A stretch of DNA of 64,000 nucleotides from Bartonella sp. AR 15-3 (GTDB lineage: Bacteria; Pseudomonadota; Alphaproteobacteria; Rhizobiales; Rhizobiaceae). The notes under the pieces were generated by a model. That model was not told the DNA's origin. It did not search any database and was given only the letters and a program-made list of their open reading frames with translations. The stretch's first letter is position 1. Every line of letters starts with the position of its first letter. The stretch covers positions 1,153,501-1,217,500 of the forward strand of contig NZ_MUYE01000001.1 in assembly GCF_002022445.1 (NCBI RefSeq). Direction: 5' to 3'. The position numbers were made by a program, and so were the translations under genes. This document shows, in pieces, positions 9,696-18,503 of this stretch.

Positions 9696-10082
9696 CTATC
9701 CAACCATCGAGTGGAGTTCAGAAAAAGTGTGCTGATCATCTGTTACTGGCCTATCACCATTCTTTTCAAGCATTTGCGCACGTTGAAGCTCTGTATCAAT
9801 TTCTTTTAAGGTAATTTTAGCATTTGTTTTCTGCAACTTTAAATCACGAATCGAATCTGTGAGATTATCACGCCTCTGTCGTGCTGCACGAGCAAAAGCT
9901 GAATAAGCGAAATGATGAATGTCATTATTTCCAGATCTACGCTCTTCACTAACAATTTGCTCTTCAAGTTCTAATACTATTCGTTCAAATTCTGTAATCA
10001 TCATCTCAAGCTGTGCAATTTCACGGCGCTTCTCTCGCACTTGAAACATCTTTAATTGCACCATATTCTGCCGCGATTTCAT
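9696..10082 (-). CDS. fliJ: FliJ-like flagellar export chaperone/coiled-coil protein
   Basis: A 128-residue, highly charged and almost entirely helical protein with heptad-like spacing (REKRREIAQLEMMITEFERI, then RQRRDNLTDSIRDLK). This fits FliJ, the stalk-like coiled-coil subunit of the flagellar export ATPase, which in Rhizobiales lies beside ctrA. The start at 10082 is preceded by AAGGAG at ideal distance; the upstream ATG at 10133 would add 17 residues without an evident ribosome site. The assignment rests on fold type and neighbourhood rather than on a catalytic motif. A flagellin gene elsewhere in the window supports a flagellated cell. Confidence 0.72.
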   Translation of the reverse strand: MKSRQNMVQLKMFQVREKRREIAQLEMMITEFERIVLELEEQIVSEERRSGNNDIHHFAYSAFARAARQRRDNLTDSIRDLKLQKTNAKITLKEIDTELQRAQMLEKNGDRPVTDDQHTFSELHSMVG

Positions 10083-10542
10083 ACCTAAATACTCCTTAAC
10101 TATACCAAAACTCAAATTAGCGCTCACATACACCCTCTACACTCTCATTTTCACTATTTTCATTGAAAACAAAAAGTAGTTTTTAAATTTCTTTAGCATT
10201 TTTAAAATACTCGGAACAGAGCCTTATTTTAAAAGCACTAACTATTCTTGCACATTATGCTTTTACTAAATCAAAGAGACTTAAATCTCGGTAAATAAAT
10301 ATAAAAATTTTAAAATAATTTCATTAACCTCTTTCAAAAACAAAAATATTTTGTTAACCACTATCTAAGATAGTAGGGGAAACAGCGGCAATTGTTACGC
10401 GTACTGCTGAATTATTTATCAGGACTTCAGTATTAGGTATCTGATTTTATGAATTATTTTTTTTATGAACAGTAATTTTACTAACTGTTATGAAATAAAA
10501 AAAGCTCCACTTGATTCGGAAGGAGTTAGATGAGGAAATGAA
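10083..10542. promoter_or_regulatory. ctrA upstream control region
   Basis: About 460 bases separate the divergent fliJ-like gene and ctrA. Two TTAACC motifs stand near 10324 and 10356. The second reads TTAA-N7-CTAA, one base off the CtrA box TTAA-N7-TTAA, which could mediate autoregulation. A GATTC (GANTC, the CcrM methylation site class) lies near 10513, close to the start codon. In Caulobacter both site types control ctrA. Here this is inference from motif matches in AT-rich DNA. Confidence 0.4.
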
Positions 10543-11244
10543 ATGCGCGTATTATTAATTGAAGATGATAAAACAACCACTAAAAGTATCGAATTGATGC
10601 TAAAATCAGAAAACTTTAATGTTTACATTACTGATCTAGGTGAAGAAGGTATCGATCTAGGGAAACTCTATGATTACGATATCATTTTGCTTGATCTGAA
10701 TCTTCCTGATATGTCAGGCTATGATGTCTTACGAACCTTAAGACTAGAAAAAATAAAGACTCCCGTGCTTATTCTTTCTGGTATGGGAGATATTAAAGAT
10801 AAAGTTCGTGGTTTTGGCTTTGGTGCTGATGATTACATGACTAAACCTTTCCATAAAGATGAATTAATTGCGCGTATTCATGCTGTTGTACGCCGCTCTA
10901 AAGGTCATGCACAATCAATTATCACTACTGGCGATCTTACTATTAATCTTGATGCTAAAACAGTTGAAGTTGCAGGTCATCCTGTTCATCTCACAGGAAA
11001 AGAATACCAAATGCTCGAGCTTCTATCTCTACGCAAAGGTACTACACTAACCAAAGAAATGTTTCTCAATCATCTCTATGGTGGCATGGACGAACCTGAA
11101 CTCAAAATTATTGATGTCTTTATCTGCAAACTGCGGAAAAAGCTAGATGCAGTATCTTCTGGCGTCAATTATATCGATACAGTTTGGGGACGTGGCTACG
11201 TATTACGTGATCCCATTAAAGAAAACATACGAAAAACTGCTTAA
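10543..11244 (+). CDS. ctrA: Cell-cycle response regulator CtrA
   Basis: A 233-residue OmpR-type response regulator. The receiver domain (1-115) has EDD at 7-9, the phospho-acceptor D51 in LLDLNLPD, and the conserved Lys in TKPF. The winged-helix DNA-binding domain (about 125-225) has [10 protein letters not shown] and the [13 protein letters not shown] ends. CtrA is the master cell-cycle regulator of alphaproteobacteria; it is phosphorylated through CckA-ChpT and controls division, flagellar and methylation genes. The ribosome site AGGAAATGA directly precedes the ATG. The C-terminus ends KTA rather than the AA degron described in Caulobacter. An intrinsic terminator follows. Confidence 0.97.
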   Translation: MRVLLIEDDKTTTKSIELMLKSENFNVYITDLGEEGIDLGKLYDYDIILLDLNLPDMSGYDVLRTLRLEKIKTPVLILSGMGDIKDKVRGFGFGADDYMTKPFHKDELIARIHAVVRRSKGHAQSIITTGDLTINLDAKTVEVAGHPVHLTGKEYQMLELLSLRKGTTLTKEMFLNHLYGGMDEPELKIIDVFICKLRKKLDAVSSGVNYIDTVWGRGYVLRDPIKENIRKTA

Positions 11245-11266
11245 GTGATAAGACTTATAACTATTA

Positions 11267-11299
11267 AAATCTCGGATATCAAATGCTGAGATTTTTTTT
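11267..11299 (+). terminator. Intrinsic terminator after ctrA
   Basis: AAATCTC pairs with GAGATTT across a 14-nt loop, and the downstream arm runs into eight T residues. It sits 23 bases after the ctrA stop. Confidence 0.75.
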
Positions 11300-11393
11300 G
11301 TTGTCTATCAAGAAAAATTCTACAATTGTCATTTATCAAGCAGCATTTCGCTGTCTTATTTTAATTTTAGTATAATGAAAAATTTCATTCTAT

Positions 11394-12032
11394 TCAGAAT
11401 TTCTTTATACTTTCTAAAATAATGCAGTCACTGGTTTCATGTATGCTTATTTTCATAGCTGTTATCTCAGCAAGTAATACCGTATAATATAATTGAGCAA
11501 CACGTGCATCAACTAGCTCTTTCGGCATTGTTCCGTTATATAATTCAATAAAATGAGAAGGGACACGTAACATTTTACCACAAATTTTGAAGCGAAATAA
11601 ACGTTGATCTGTATCTTGTAAAATTACAACACCTATTTCACCACCTTGAACAACCGTTGCATTTGCAATCAATAATAAATTTAGCAAAAGCTTAACTTCA
11701 TCTTTTGGTAGAAGAAAAGAAGCAGCTTGCCACTTCAAAACTGCTTTTTCTTCTTTCATATATTGTTGAGACACCTGTTCAGCAAAACTCGTATCTATTT
11801 TGTCCTCTATCCCTCCTATAGATCCAAAAGCCATCCGCGCAAATTGTAAACGTGCAGAAGCATTTGCAACAGATAGACGTACTAATTGCAAAGCATCTTC
11901 ATCAGCATTTCCTTCATCATAAAGTTCCATAGCATTTTGAATAGCACCAATAGGAGAAATTAAATCGTGACAAATACGACTACAAAGCAAAGCAGCCAGA
12001 TCAGTCGACTTCAAAGAAACAGCTAACGTCAT
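11394..12032 (-). CDS. chpT: Histidine phosphotransferase ChpT
   Basis: A 212-residue protein with the ChpT layout: an N-terminal helical hairpin carrying the phospho-accepting His22 in RICHDLISPIGAI, then a degenerate histidine-kinase ATPase-like domain (LPKDEVKLLLNLLLIA, GGEIGVV) lacking the nucleotide-binding G boxes. ChpT relays phosphate from the hybrid kinase CckA to CtrA and CpdR. It is convergent with ctrA about 150 bases away, so the donor and its target regulator are neighbours. Length is normal for the family. Confidence 0.93.
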   Translation of the reverse strand: MTLAVSLKSTDLAALLCSRICHDLISPIGAIQNAMELYDEGNADEDALQLVRLSVANASARLQFARMAFGSIGGIEDKIDTSFAEQVSQQYMKEEKAVLKWQAASFLLPKDEVKLLLNLLLIANATVVQGGEIGVVILQDTDQRLFRFKICGKMLRVPSHFIELYNGTMPKELVDARVAQLYYTVLLAEITAMKISIHETSDCIILESIKKF

Positions 12033-12243
12033 ATTTATTATAGCTCCTCAATTCTGAATCTTTTCAACTGCAACCTTTAACACCTAATGCATGTACAGAA
12101 ATTTAACAATCACATTAAAATCTTTTTTTAGGAATAAATTTAAGAATTTAAATAACTTTATGCTTTATTTTCTATTTATTGGATAAATATTATAATTCTA
12201 TCCTCTTGTATATAATTAATAAAAATTAAAAGAGATAAATCCC

Positions 12244-12840
12244 ATGGCACACTCTCCCTTATCACGTTGGTATATGAATATTGTATTCTTTACGTCCCTT
12301 TTATTTATAATAACAAATATAGCAAATGCCCAGCTCACACCAATAGAAGAGAATAATCAAAATTTCTCATTACAAGAAATTATTGCTTCTGGTCATAATT
12401 TTTTTGGTAAAACAACAGGAAGCATAGCCACCGCAATTGAAAATATTTTTTCACGATATGGACATCCAAATGCTTATATTTTAGGAGAAGAAGCATCTGG
12501 AGCTTTTTTTGCTGGATTAACTTATGGTGAAGGAAAAATCTTCACAAAAAATTATGGCCAACATAAAATTTTTTGGCAAGGTCCATCTTTAGGATGGGAT
12601 TTTGGCGGTCAAGGATCCCGTTTAATGATCTTAGTTTATGATCTTGATAAGATAAATAATTTATGGGGACGCTATGGAGGTATTTCGGGTTCGGCCTATT
12701 TAATTGCAGGTGTCGGCTTTCATGTTCTTAAAAGGAACAATACTCTGTTAATTCCGATACGCACAGGCGTTGGTGCACGCCTTGGCATCAATATGGGATA
12801 TTTAAAATTAACACCTGCGCCAACGTGGAACCCATTTTAA
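12244..12840 (+). CDS. eipA: EipA-like DUF1134 envelope integrity protein
   Basis: A 198-residue exported protein. Residues 1-29 form a signal peptide with a hydrophobic core (IVFFTSLLFIITNI) and an ANA-Q cleavage site. The DUF1134 body has GEEASGAFFAGLTYGEG, GPSLGWDFGGQGSR and the glycine-rich YGGISGSAYLIAGVG. In Brucella, EipA is a periplasmic protein needed for envelope integrity and virulence; transfer of that role to this protein is inference. The gene ends 23 bases before the coiled-coil partner start, consistent with an operon. Confidence 0.88.
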   Translation: MAHSPLSRWYMNIVFFTSLLFIITNIANAQLTPIEENNQNFSLQEIIASGHNFFGKTTGSIATAIENIFSRYGHPNAYILGEEASGAFFAGLTYGEGKIFTKNYGQHKIFWQGPSLGWDFGGQGSRLMILVYDLDKINNLWGRYGGISGSAYLIAGVGFHVLKRNNTLLIPIRTGVGARLGINMGYLKLTPAPTWNPF

Positions 12841-12863
12841 AACTGTTACTGAAAAGAGGCATT

Positions 12864-13520
12864 ATGTTTACCCAATCAATTCTTTTTTTCATTCTCGGAA
12901 TTGCAACTATTTCTTGGTTGTTAGTCCTTGTTTCCCCTCTCATTTGGCGTAAAATGCTTCATTTTGCATACCAGTCTGTTTCTGCAAAAATTCCGTTATC
13001 ACTTATTGAAGTACAAGCAAATCACAACTTTCTTTGTGCCCAGCATGCTGTAGAGTTAGCACGTCATACACAAAGATATGATTCTTTACAAAAGAAATAT
13101 GCTCAACTAAAAATACAACTTAGTCCCCAACAAGAACAGCTTTGCCCTTCATATTTTTCCGAGCAGTGTACTTCTCTTCTCTCTACTAAAATAGAATCAG
13201 TAGAAAAAGAAAACAACATCCTTGCAAAAAATACTTTTATAAAGGAAACTAAAGCTATGCACGAAAAAATAGCACATTATAAAAAACGTCTAAAAAACAT
13301 TCAAATCGATGAGCTTGATACTGCTGCTAAAGATCAATTATTGCATGAATTATGCGAAGAAACAAAAGAATTAGCAGCCACGTTAGCGGCTCATATCGCC
13401 GTAAAAGAAGGTAAAAACTCATCTATTAATAAATTAACTAAAGACTCTAAAAACAAAAACGATCTTGCATCTTATATTCGCAAAAAAGTTGCTAATATTG
13501 AAAAATTAAATCATAGCTAA
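12864..13520 (+). CDS. Membrane-anchored coiled-coil hypothetical protein
   Basis: A 218-residue protein with one N-terminal membrane segment (about 5-30, FFILGIATISWLLVLVSPLIW) and a long charged helical remainder with coiled-coil character (about 45-200). It probably hangs from the inner membrane. I chose the ATG at 12864, preceded by AGAGG, rather than an upstream in-frame ATG at 12825 that would overlap eipA. I do not recognise a named family. The close spacing to eipA suggests a joint envelope role, by context only. Confidence 0.65.
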   Translation: MFTQSILFFILGIATISWLLVLVSPLIWRKMLHFAYQSVSAKIPLSLIEVQANHNFLCAQHAVELARHTQRYDSLQKKYAQLKIQLSPQQEQLCPSYFSEQCTSLLSTKIESVEKENNILAKNTFIKETKAMHEKIAHYKKRLKNIQIDELDTAAKDQLLHELCEETKELAATLAAHIAVKEGKNSSINKLTKDSKNKNDLASYIRKKVANIEKLNHS

Positions 13521-14000
13521 ATAATAAAAGATATCCTTGATAAGCCGATGACTAAAAGAACAACGACTGACATAATTGATTAATATAAATGCCATGAAAA
13601 CTTTGTCATTATGAGCTCGCACTATCAACAATAGCCAATTTGCAAATAATAAACTCTTATTATTCAAGTTTTAGCTGCAAAACAGTGTATTTTTTTTTAT
13701 AATTTTTTCTTATTTTAATTTTTTTTCAATCCTTCAGAATATACAATGTTATCAAAATATTAGTAATAATAATAAGATGTTTATGTTTTTCTTCATACTG
13801 ACATAGATATTTGTTGTTTCTTTTTCTATGAATAATACTATACTTCTCACTTCCATAATCCGCTTGATATCAGCCTCATAAGTGGAAGCATGTATAAAAT
13901 CATTAATAGATATGTAAAACATGAAAAACGATATAGACTAAAATAATCAAAATCTCATAATATGATATATTATATAAATAGAGCGATTCTTCTACAGATT
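13521..14000. other. Intergenic region without a gene
   Basis: About 480 very AT-rich bases between convergent genes. I find no reading frame above noise and no recognisable gene remnant. Long T and A runs near 13687-13735 give no stable hairpin that I can see. Confidence 0.5.
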
Positions 14001-15119
14001 TTACGCACTATAAAAATCTCTTATACATTGAATAATTTTATCTTGATTACTTTGAGATAAATAAGGATGCATAGGTAAACTTAAGACACAACTTCCCAAA
14101 TATTCAGAAACAGAAAGAGAATCTTTTACATAGGAGAAATTTTTATAAGCTGGTTGTAAATGTAATGGAGTATTATAATAAATCATTGTAGGAACACTAT
14201 TTTTTTGTAAATATGCTTTTAACTGATCGCGATTTTTTACCTTAATAGTGTATTGTGCATAAACACAACGAATATTTTCTTTCACTTCTGGAACTGCCAC
14301 AATATCTTTTAAATTCTCAGAATAACGTTGTGCAATTGCTGCACGTTTTTCTATCTCATCTTCAAAAATAACAAGCTTTTCTAACAAAATTGCGGCTTGA
14401 ATTGTATCTAATCGTGAATTTATACCAATACGTACATTGTCATATTGCGTTTTACCTTTACCATGAAATAGTATTGAACGTAAAAGAGCTGCCATATCAT
14501 CATCATTGGTCATCATAGCTCCCCCATCGCCATAACACCCTAGAGGTTTTGCTGGATAAAAACTAGTTGCTGCAACGTCACCAAAAGCCCCACACATAAC
14601 ATTGCCACTTTTACCACCTATCGACTGAGCAGTATCTTCAATAACAAGAAGATCTTCCTTTTTAGCTACTAGAGAAATTTGATCATAATCAGCAGGAAGC
14701 CCAAATAAATCAACAGCAATAATAGCTTTTGGTTTAAGACGTCCCTCTTGTTTAACCATTTCGATTGCTTCACAAAGTTTATCAACATCAATATTGAATG
14801 TATCAGATTTTACATCAACAAACACAGGCTCTGCTCCCACCAAAGCCGCAACTTCTGCAGTTGCAGAAAAAGTAAAGCTAGGACAAAAGACAGCATCACC
14901 TGGACCAATATTTTTAGCCATAAGAGGCATCATCAATGCATCTGTTCCATTAGCACAAGCAATAACATGTTTAACACTAAGATAGTCTGCTAACTTTTCT
15001 TCAAATTCTGTTACTTTCGGTCCTAAAATATACTGACCACTAGCTATAACATGTGCAATTGCAGCATTAATTTTATCTTCGATGCGCGCATGCTGCGCTC
15101 TAAGGTCAATGAATTGCAT
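14001..15119 (-). CDS. DegT/DnrJ/EryC1 family sugar aminotransferase (WbpE-like)
   Basis: A 372-residue PLP enzyme that aminates a nucleotide-linked keto-sugar with glutamate as donor. Visible marks are NGTDAL (58-63, phosphate binding), DLFGLPAD, EDTAQSIGG (161-169) and SFYPAKPLG with K191 as the Schiff-base lysine, followed by GDGGAMMTND. The upstream gene is a Gfo/Idh dehydrogenase, the partner that makes the 3-keto substrate in WbpB/WbpE-type pathways, so the pair likely makes a 3-amino-3-deoxy sugar for lipopolysaccharide or another glycan. The exact sugar is inference. Confidence 0.88.
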   Translation of the reverse strand: MQFIDLRAQHARIEDKINAAIAHVIASGQYILGPKVTEFEEKLADYLSVKHVIACANGTDALMMPLMAKNIGPGDAVFCPSFTFSATAEVAALVGAEPVFVDVKSDTFNIDVDKLCEAIEMVKQEGRLKPKAIIAVDLFGLPADYDQISLVAKKEDLLVIEDTAQSIGGKSGNVMCGAFGDVAATSFYPAKPLGCYGDGGAMMTNDDDMAALLRSILFHGKGKTQYDNVRIGINSRLDTIQAAILLEKLVIFEDEIEKRAAIAQRYSENLKDIVAVPEVKENIRCVYAQYTIKVKNRDQLKAYLQKNSVPTMIYYNTPLHLQPAYKNFSYVKDSLSVSEYLGSCVLSLPMHPYLSQSNQDKIIQCIRDFYSA

Positions 15120-15164
15120 ATTAACTCCGTTGATAATCAGAACAATATGAAAGTATACTTCATT

Positions 15165-16121
15165 TTATCCATAATGATCGGTACTAGCTGCAGTTAAAAC
15201 TTTCAAAATAGCGATAGCATCTTTTCCATTTGTACGAGGCGATTGGCGTGTCTCAATACAATTTAGAAAATGCTGCAATTCGTAGGTAAGCGGTAAACCT
15301 TCACAAATATCAATATAATTTATCTTATCAGCCTTAGAAATCCATTTTTTATTCTCCTGCCAAACAGAAAAACGGTGAAATGCTAATTTGCGATTCCACG
15401 GTTCCATATCATCGAATACAAGCATAGCCTTTGTCCCAACAACTGTTAAGCGCCTTTCACAGTAAGGATTAAGACGTGAAGTAAAAAGGTGACTACGTAT
15501 ACCATTTGGAAATATCATATGAACATGTGCAAAATCAGAAAGCTGGTTAATTACTGCAGATCCTTCTCCATGCACCTGAGCAGGTTCACATTTTGTTAAA
15601 GCTAAAATCATTGAAAGATCATGGGGTGCAAGGTCCCATAAAGCACTACTTTGTGTATGAAATTTACCAAAGCCTAACCGATGAGAATAAATATAACGAA
15701 TATCCCCTAACACTTCTTGCTCTATTAACTCGCATAATTTTTCAAAGGCAGGGTGAAAACATAAAATATGACCTACCATAAAAACCCGCCCATATTCATT
15801 AGCAATCTGAACTTGAAGTTCAGCATCAGCTACATTCAAAGCAATTGGTTTTTCAACCAAAACATCCTTACCATTCTTAAGAGCCCGTAGTGCATTTTCT
15901 GTATGAAATTGTGGAGGTAGAGCTAAAACAAGCGCATCAATCTCTTTATGAGTAAAAAGCTTATCGGGTGTAATAGCTAGAACACCATATGTACTTGCAA
16001 AATGCGCAGCGCGATTGAAATCAGCATCAGAAACCGCTGCTAAAACTCCAAGATTTTGAAGGGTCTGTATATGATTTTTACCCCAATAACCGCACCCTAA
16101 AACCGCTACACGTGGCGCCAT
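15165..16121 (-). CDS. Gfo/Idh/MocA-family sugar dehydrogenase (WbpB-like)
   Basis: A 318-residue NAD(P)-dependent oxidoreductase. The Rossmann motif GCGYWG is at residues 9-14, the family EKP motif at 90-92 (VLVEKPIALN), and the substrate domain motif APHDLSM follows. It most likely oxidises a nucleotide sugar at C3 for the downstream aminotransferase 45 bases away, as WbpB and WbpE do. Together they form a two-gene unit. No acetyltransferase or glycosyltransferase for the same sugar is in the window. Confidence 0.85.
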   Translation of the reverse strand: MAPRVAVLGCGYWGKNHIQTLQNLGVLAAVSDADFNRAAHFASTYGVLAITPDKLFTHKEIDALVLALPPQFHTENALRALKNGKDVLVEKPIALNVADAELQVQIANEYGRVFMVGHILCFHPAFEKLCELIEQEVLGDIRYIYSHRLGFGKFHTQSSALWDLAPHDLSMILALTKCEPAQVHGEGSAVINQLSDFAHVHMIFPNGIRSHLFTSRLNPYCERRLTVVGTKAMLVFDDMEPWNRKLAFHRFSVWQENKKWISKADKINYIDICEGLPLTYELQHFLNCIETRQSPRTNGKDAIAILKVLTAASTDHYG

Positions 16122-16290
16122 TTCTTATGCCTTATTCTGTCAATAATATAAGATTCATACTTTCACTCATTCCATATCCGGGATGAAATAGAATAACAAG
16201 AGAAAAGCTTAAAAACGATGCTTGACATCTCACTATTCTACCTTTTAGTATCCGCCGAAGATAAAATGACTTATAAGATTTATCTATTTT

Positions 16291-16364
16291 GGCGGAGTAG
16301 CTCAGTAGGTTAGAGCAGAGGAATCATAATCCTTGTGTCGGGGGTTCGAATCCCTCCTCCGCTA
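16291..16364 (+). tRNA. tRNA-Met (CAT anticodon, elongator type)
   Basis: A full cloverleaf: acceptor GGCGGAG pairing with CTCCGCT (G1-U72 wobble), D arm GCTC/GAGC, anticodon stem GAGGA/TCCTT with loop ATCATAA (CAT), and T arm GGGGG-TTCGAAT-CCCTC. The CCA end is not completely encoded (ACCG). The paired first position distinguishes it from the initiator tRNA at 60128. A tRNA-Ile2 with modified CAT is a less likely alternative. Confidence 0.93.
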
Positions 16365-16846
16365 CCGATGTTTGTTTTATGACATTTTTTAGAAAATTTT
16401 TCATTATATAATTCTATTAATTCTACTGAATATTATAAATAACTTTTTATAATCAATGAATAGAAATCAAGAAGAAATATATAAATTCTTCTCAAAAAAA
16501 TTACTAAGAAAAATTCTATAGCAATACTATCCTTTAATCACTCAAGGACTTAATGTAATTATATTAGAGAAAAGATAATGACAAAAACATAATCATAGAA
16601 AAATAAATCATTATTTTGCATTTTTTTATTTTCAATTTTAATAAGAAAATTGTTACAAGCAGTATCATCACAATAATAATACTAGTTGTTCAGAATTGAT
16701 TGTTTAGATTTGTAATAAAGCCATGTGTAATCGTATACACAGGACATAACCTTATCATTAAAATTGTAACTTCTTACCCTATATTTTTTAAATACCGAGC
16801 TTTGGAAAGAGCTATCTAAGAAAGAAAGTTGGCCTCTTCATAATAC
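16365..16846. other. Intergenic region without a gene
   Basis: About 480 bases of extremely AT-rich sequence between tRNA-Met and the end of the peptide transporter operon. No frame, remnant or convincing hairpin was found. Confidence 0.5.
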
Positions 16847-17632
16847 TTATAATGTTTTCTCTTCTTTATGAACAATAACCTCAATACTGGATTTAAAAAA
16901 CATTGTTGTATAGTCATTTTTTGAGTGTAAGCGACGCAAATCGTTGTTGCTTAGCTCTTCAATAATCATACCTTTGTGCATAATCCCAACACGTTCACAT
17001 ATATGTGCAATAACAGCAAGATCATGAGAAACCATTAAATAAGTCAAGCGTTTTTCTTTTCGTAATGATTTTAATAAATTTAAAATTTCAGCCTGCACTG
17101 ATACATCCAATGCAGATGTTGGTTCATCAAGTAACAAAACTGCTGGTTCAATAATCAAAGCACGAGCAAGAGCAACACGCTGACGTTGACCTCCAGATAA
17201 CTCGTGTGGATAACGATAAAAAAATGAAGAACCTAAACCAACAGAATCCAAAACATCATTTATCCGTTCTTTTTTATTGTCCATGTTATGGATCGAAAGA
17301 GCTTCAGAAAGAGCAGTATAAATCATTTTTCTTGGATGAAGTGATGCATAAGGATCTTGAAAGACCATTTGAATACGACGTAGAAAAGCCTTGTCTTTTT
17401 TCTGTGATACTTCTTTTCCATCAAAAATGAAACGTCCACTAGAACAGGGAACCAATCCAACTAATGCATTCAAAATAGTTGATTTACCGCACCCTGATTC
17501 ACCAATCAAACCATAAGCCTCACCGCGTCTAATATAAAAATTGACATTTTTTACAACCGGCGCTGCTCGATAACCACGTCCAAAAGTCACAGATAAATCA
17601 GAAACCTCAACAATATTTTCATAATTGGTCAT
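16847..17632 (-). CDS. Peptide ABC transporter ATP-binding protein (DppF/OppF type)
   Basis: A 261-residue ATPase of a dipeptide/oligopeptide importer. Walker A GESGCGKST, Q-loop QDPYASLHP, signature LSGGQRQRVALARAL, Walker B LLLDEPTSALD and the switch His in VSHDLAV are all intact. The ATG at 17632 is one base after the stop of the preceding ATPase gene and has GAAAGAGG before it, so I prefer it to a longer in-frame start at 17671. Last gene of the six-gene minus-strand operon. Confidence 0.93.
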   Translation of the reverse strand: MTNYENIVEVSDLSVTFGRGYRAAPVVKNVNFYIRRGEAYGLIGESGCGKSTILNALVGLVPCSSGRFIFDGKEVSQKKDKAFLRRIQMVFQDPYASLHPRKMIYTALSEALSIHNMDNKKERINDVLDSVGLGSSFFYRYPHELSGGQRQRVALARALIIEPAVLLLDEPTSALDVSVQAEILNLLKSLRKEKRLTYLMVSHDLAVIAHICERVGIMHKGMIIEELSNNDLRRLHSKNDYTTMFFKSSIEVIVHKEEKTL

Positions 17633-17633
17633 G

Positions 17634-18503
17634 CTAACCTCTTTCAACACCATTAACAATCGTAGGTCCATGTAACCAACTAGGATCCCTCTCAGGAACA
17701 GCTAAAACATCAACTGGATTATCAAGCCGTGGCAAACTTGCTAACAAAGCTTTTGTATAGGGATGACATGCATGAGACAAATCAGATGCTGACAATTCTT
17801 CCAATATACGACCAGCATACATTACTAAAACGCGATCACAAAAATTAGCAATCATATTCAAATCATGACTAATGAAAATAAGTCCCATTCCAAATTTTGT
17901 TACAAGCTCATCCAACACCATTAAAACTTGCAATCTAACTGTGATATCAAGTGCAGATGTTGGCTCATCAGCAATAATTAAATCAGGCTTTGAAATAAGC
18001 ATCATAGCAATCATAACCCGCTGTCCCATTCCACCTGATATTTCATGAGGAAATAATCGCATAACATGTTCAGGATTACGAATATGAACAGATTCTAACA
18101 TAGAAATTGTCTGTTCCCATGCATCCATTTTTGAAACACGATAATGAACACGGTAAGCTTCTATGATCTGATCCCCAATTCGTATTAACGGATTAAGTGA
18201 ATATTTTGGATCTTGTAAAATCATTGCAATACGTTTTCCCCGAATAGTACGCATCTGAGATTCATTCGCAGATAATAAGTCTATATCATCAAAACGCATT
18301 TTTTTAGCTTTAACGATTGCTGACTTCGGATTTAGTTTTAAAATCGCACGTCCAGTGATTGATTTTCCAGATCCAGATTCTCCAACAATTCCAATTTTTT
18401 CTTTCCCAGCAGAAAAGCTAACACCACGCACAACATCTGAAATGCCACCTGTTATAGGAAATGAAATGCATAAATCTTCTATCTCTAATAATTTTTTATC
18501 CAT
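17634..18503 (-). CDS. Peptide ABC transporter ATP-binding protein (DppD/OppD type)
   Basis: The partner ATPase, 289 residues. Walker A GESGSGKS, Q-loop QDPKYSLNP, signature ISGGMGQRVMIAMML, Walker B IIADEPTSALD and SHDLNM are intact. The C-terminal extension (HPYTKALLASLPRLDNP) is the oligopeptide-transporter tail that binds an iron-sulfur cluster in some members; the cysteines for that are not obvious here. The chosen ATG at 18503 overlaps the end of the permease gene by 8 bases, typical of coupled translation. Confidence 0.93.
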   Translation of the reverse strand: MDKKLLEIEDLCISFPITGGISDVVRGVSFSAGKEKIGIVGESGSGKSITGRAILKLNPKSAIVKAKKMRFDDIDLLSANESQMRTIRGKRIAMILQDPKYSLNPLIRIGDQIIEAYRVHYRVSKMDAWEQTISMLESVHIRNPEHVMRLFPHEISGGMGQRVMIAMMLISKPDLIIADEPTSALDITVRLQVLMVLDELVTKFGMGLIFISHDLNMIANFCDRVLVMYAGRILEELSASDLSHACHPYTKALLASLPRLDNPVDVLAVPERDPSWLHGPTIVNGVERG

